Assembly (NCBI RefSeq): GCF_030453725.1
Contig: NZ_JAKDJU010000035.1
Coordinates: forward strand, 1-21,670
Direction: 5' to 3'
Source: Brevibacterium picturae
Lineage (GTDB): Bacteria > Actinomycetota > Actinomycetes > Actinomycetales > Brevibacteriaceae
Length of the DNA: 21,670 nucleotides
The notes beneath the pieces are model-generated. The model ran no database searches and had not been told where the DNA came from. It saw nothing but the letters and a program-made list of their open reading frames with translations. The position numbers and the translations under genes are program-made. The first letter of the stretch is position 1; every line of letters begins with the position of its first letter. Positions 21,029-21,670 of this stretch are shown here, one piece after another.

Positions 21029-21304
21029 GTGAGCGACACACCGGCAAAGAAGACTGGAGATGCGCCCAAGGGTTCCAGTCGTAAGCAGCTCGGGTTCTTC
21101 GGACGAATTCTGCAGTTCTTCCGCGAAGTCATTGCGGAGCTGAAGAAGGTCGTCACCCCGACGCGTAAGCAACTGGTCAATTACACCCTTGTCGTGCTGG
21201 GCTTCATCCTCTTCATGATGCTTTTCGTGGTGGTCCTCGACCTCGTGTTCGGCAAGCTCGTCGGATTCGTCTTCGGCGGAACCCCGCTGTGGCCATTGTG
21301 GTGA
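21029..21304 (+). CDS. secE: Preprotein translocase subunit SecE
   Basis: This 91-aa membrane protein stabilises the SecY channel of the Sec protein-export machinery. It has a polar N-terminal extension (1-20), the amphipathic family segment GFFGRILQFFREVIAELKKV followed by TPTRKQL, and one long membrane helix (about 50-76, NYTLVVLGFILFMMLFVVVL). It is a single-helix SecE as in most Gram-positives. The GTG start has GAGG five bases upstream. It lies 98 bases after tRNA-Trp and 94 bases before nusG; no terminator is seen between them. Confidence 0.97.
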   Translation: MSDTPAKKTGDAPKGSSRKQLGFFGRILQFFREVIAELKKVVTPTRKQLVNYTLVVLGFILFMMLFVVVLDLVFGKLVGFVFGGTPLWPLW

Positions 21305-21398
21305 ATCGCCCCCAGCGGTGATCACTTGGATTTCAAACACGTTGCAGACCCTTCACTCCCAAATGGGAATCACTACACGCGAAGCGAGGAATTGATCG

Positions 21399-21670
21399 GT
21401 GTCGGATACCAGTTCACCTGAGCAGGAAACCCCTGAGACACAGAACGCGGCTCTAGAGGAGTCGAGCGTTGCACCAGTGGTGGAAGACGTGGACAACGAA
21501 ACCTCCCCTGTGAGCACCGACGACGCACCGGTCGAGGATGCTCCTGCTGAGGAAGCGCCAGCCGATGACACCTCGGACGAGGTCGACGCTGACGATGAGG
21601 TCGACCCGGCCGACTCCGATGACACCTCGGACGAGGTCGACGCTGACGATGAGGTCGACCCGGCCGAGGA
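21399..21670 (+). CDS. nusG: Transcription antitermination factor NusG, N-terminal part (cut by window edge)
   Basis: The GTG start at 21399 has GAGGAA eight bases upstream and follows secE. The visible 90 codons encode only a disordered, highly acidic extension (SDTSSPEQETPETQNAA, then a Asp/Glu/Ala/Pro/Val-rich run). This is the type of N-terminal extension known before the NGN domain of actinobacterial NusG. The NGN and KOW domains that contact RNA polymerase lie beyond the window, so the name rests on gene order and the extension. The last part is an 18-residue unit (DDTSDEVDADDEVDPADS) repeated in tandem. Confidence 0.88.
   Translation, partial: MSDTSSPEQETPETQNAALEESSVAPVVEDVDNETSPVSTDDAPVEDAPAEEAPADDTSDEVDADDEVDPADSDDTSDEVDADDEVDPAE
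21564..21670 (+). repeat. 54-bp tandem repeat inside nusG
   Basis: The unit at 21564-21617 recurs at 21618-21670 (53 bases to the window end), identical over the first 50 bases and differing only in the last codons. The period of 54 keeps the frame and codes for 18 acidic residues. More copies may follow beyond the edge. Confidence 0.95.

Noticed and set aside
20692..21180. Minus-strand 162-aa frame including GLEPATYGFGDR
   Set aside because: That stretch is the antisense translation of tRNA-Trp, a common false gene call.
21564..21670. CRISPR-like repeat
   Set aside because: The repeat is directly tandem with no spacers, and it keeps the nusG reading frame.

Overview
The window is GC-rich actinobacterial DNA. 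GTG and TTG starts, ATGA-type gene overlaps, the hadA-hadB...tRNA-Trp-secE-nusG order and a corynebacterial-style cysI-H-D-N cluster all point to Actinomycetota. Gene content and protein flavour suggest Micrococcales, perhaps Brevibacterium; the genus is an inference and was not tested.

Left edge (1-1270): the right end of an integrated mobile element. It holds the start of an IS3-family transposase pair (orfA complete, orfB entered by a -1 frameshift and cut by the window edge), then three small genes on the minus strand. It ends in a 38-bp copy of the 3' half of a tRNA, very probably elongator tRNA-Met. The hairpin terminator expected behind such a tRNA follows at once, which marks the return to chromosomal DNA near 1270.

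Region 1267-4290: a small membrane protein, an overlooked 58-aa ORF, a DUF4333-like lipoprotein, and a coupled pair of an aldo/keto reductase and a CbiX/SirB-type sirohydrochlorin chelatase.

Region 4291-11806: an assimilatory sulfate reduction operon, cysI-cysH-cysD-cysN-cobA-fdx-fpr. The first six genes are joined by 1-4 base overlaps. Together they encode ATP sulfurylase (CysDN), APS reductase (CysH), siroheme-[4Fe-4S] sulfite reductase (CysI), the first siroheme-specific methyltransferase (CobA/SUMT), a 7Fe ferredoxin and a ferredoxin-NADP reductase. The chelatase just upstream would add iron to the siroheme precursor. A 22-bp stem hairpin closes the operon.

Region 11953-16794: a DadA-type FAD oxidoreductase; a broken MFS transporter with at least two internal losses; and, on the minus strand, an ATP-grasp protein followed by a NylB-like (6-aminohexanoate-dimer-hydrolase type) serine hydrolase. 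The ATP-grasp protein lacks the biotin-carboxylase signature. This ligase/hydrolase pair is the least explained functional unit here and the best candidate for an undescribed pathway.

Region 17073-21670: the conserved cell-envelope and translation neighbourhood: hadA, hadB, murB, a membrane-anchored calcineurin-like phosphoesterase, tRNA-Trp(CCA), secE and the start of nusG. The acidic N-terminal extension of nusG carries a near-perfect 54-bp tandem duplication running into the window edge. No CRISPR array, rRNA or replication origin was seen, and no gene-free stretch exceeds 300 bases.
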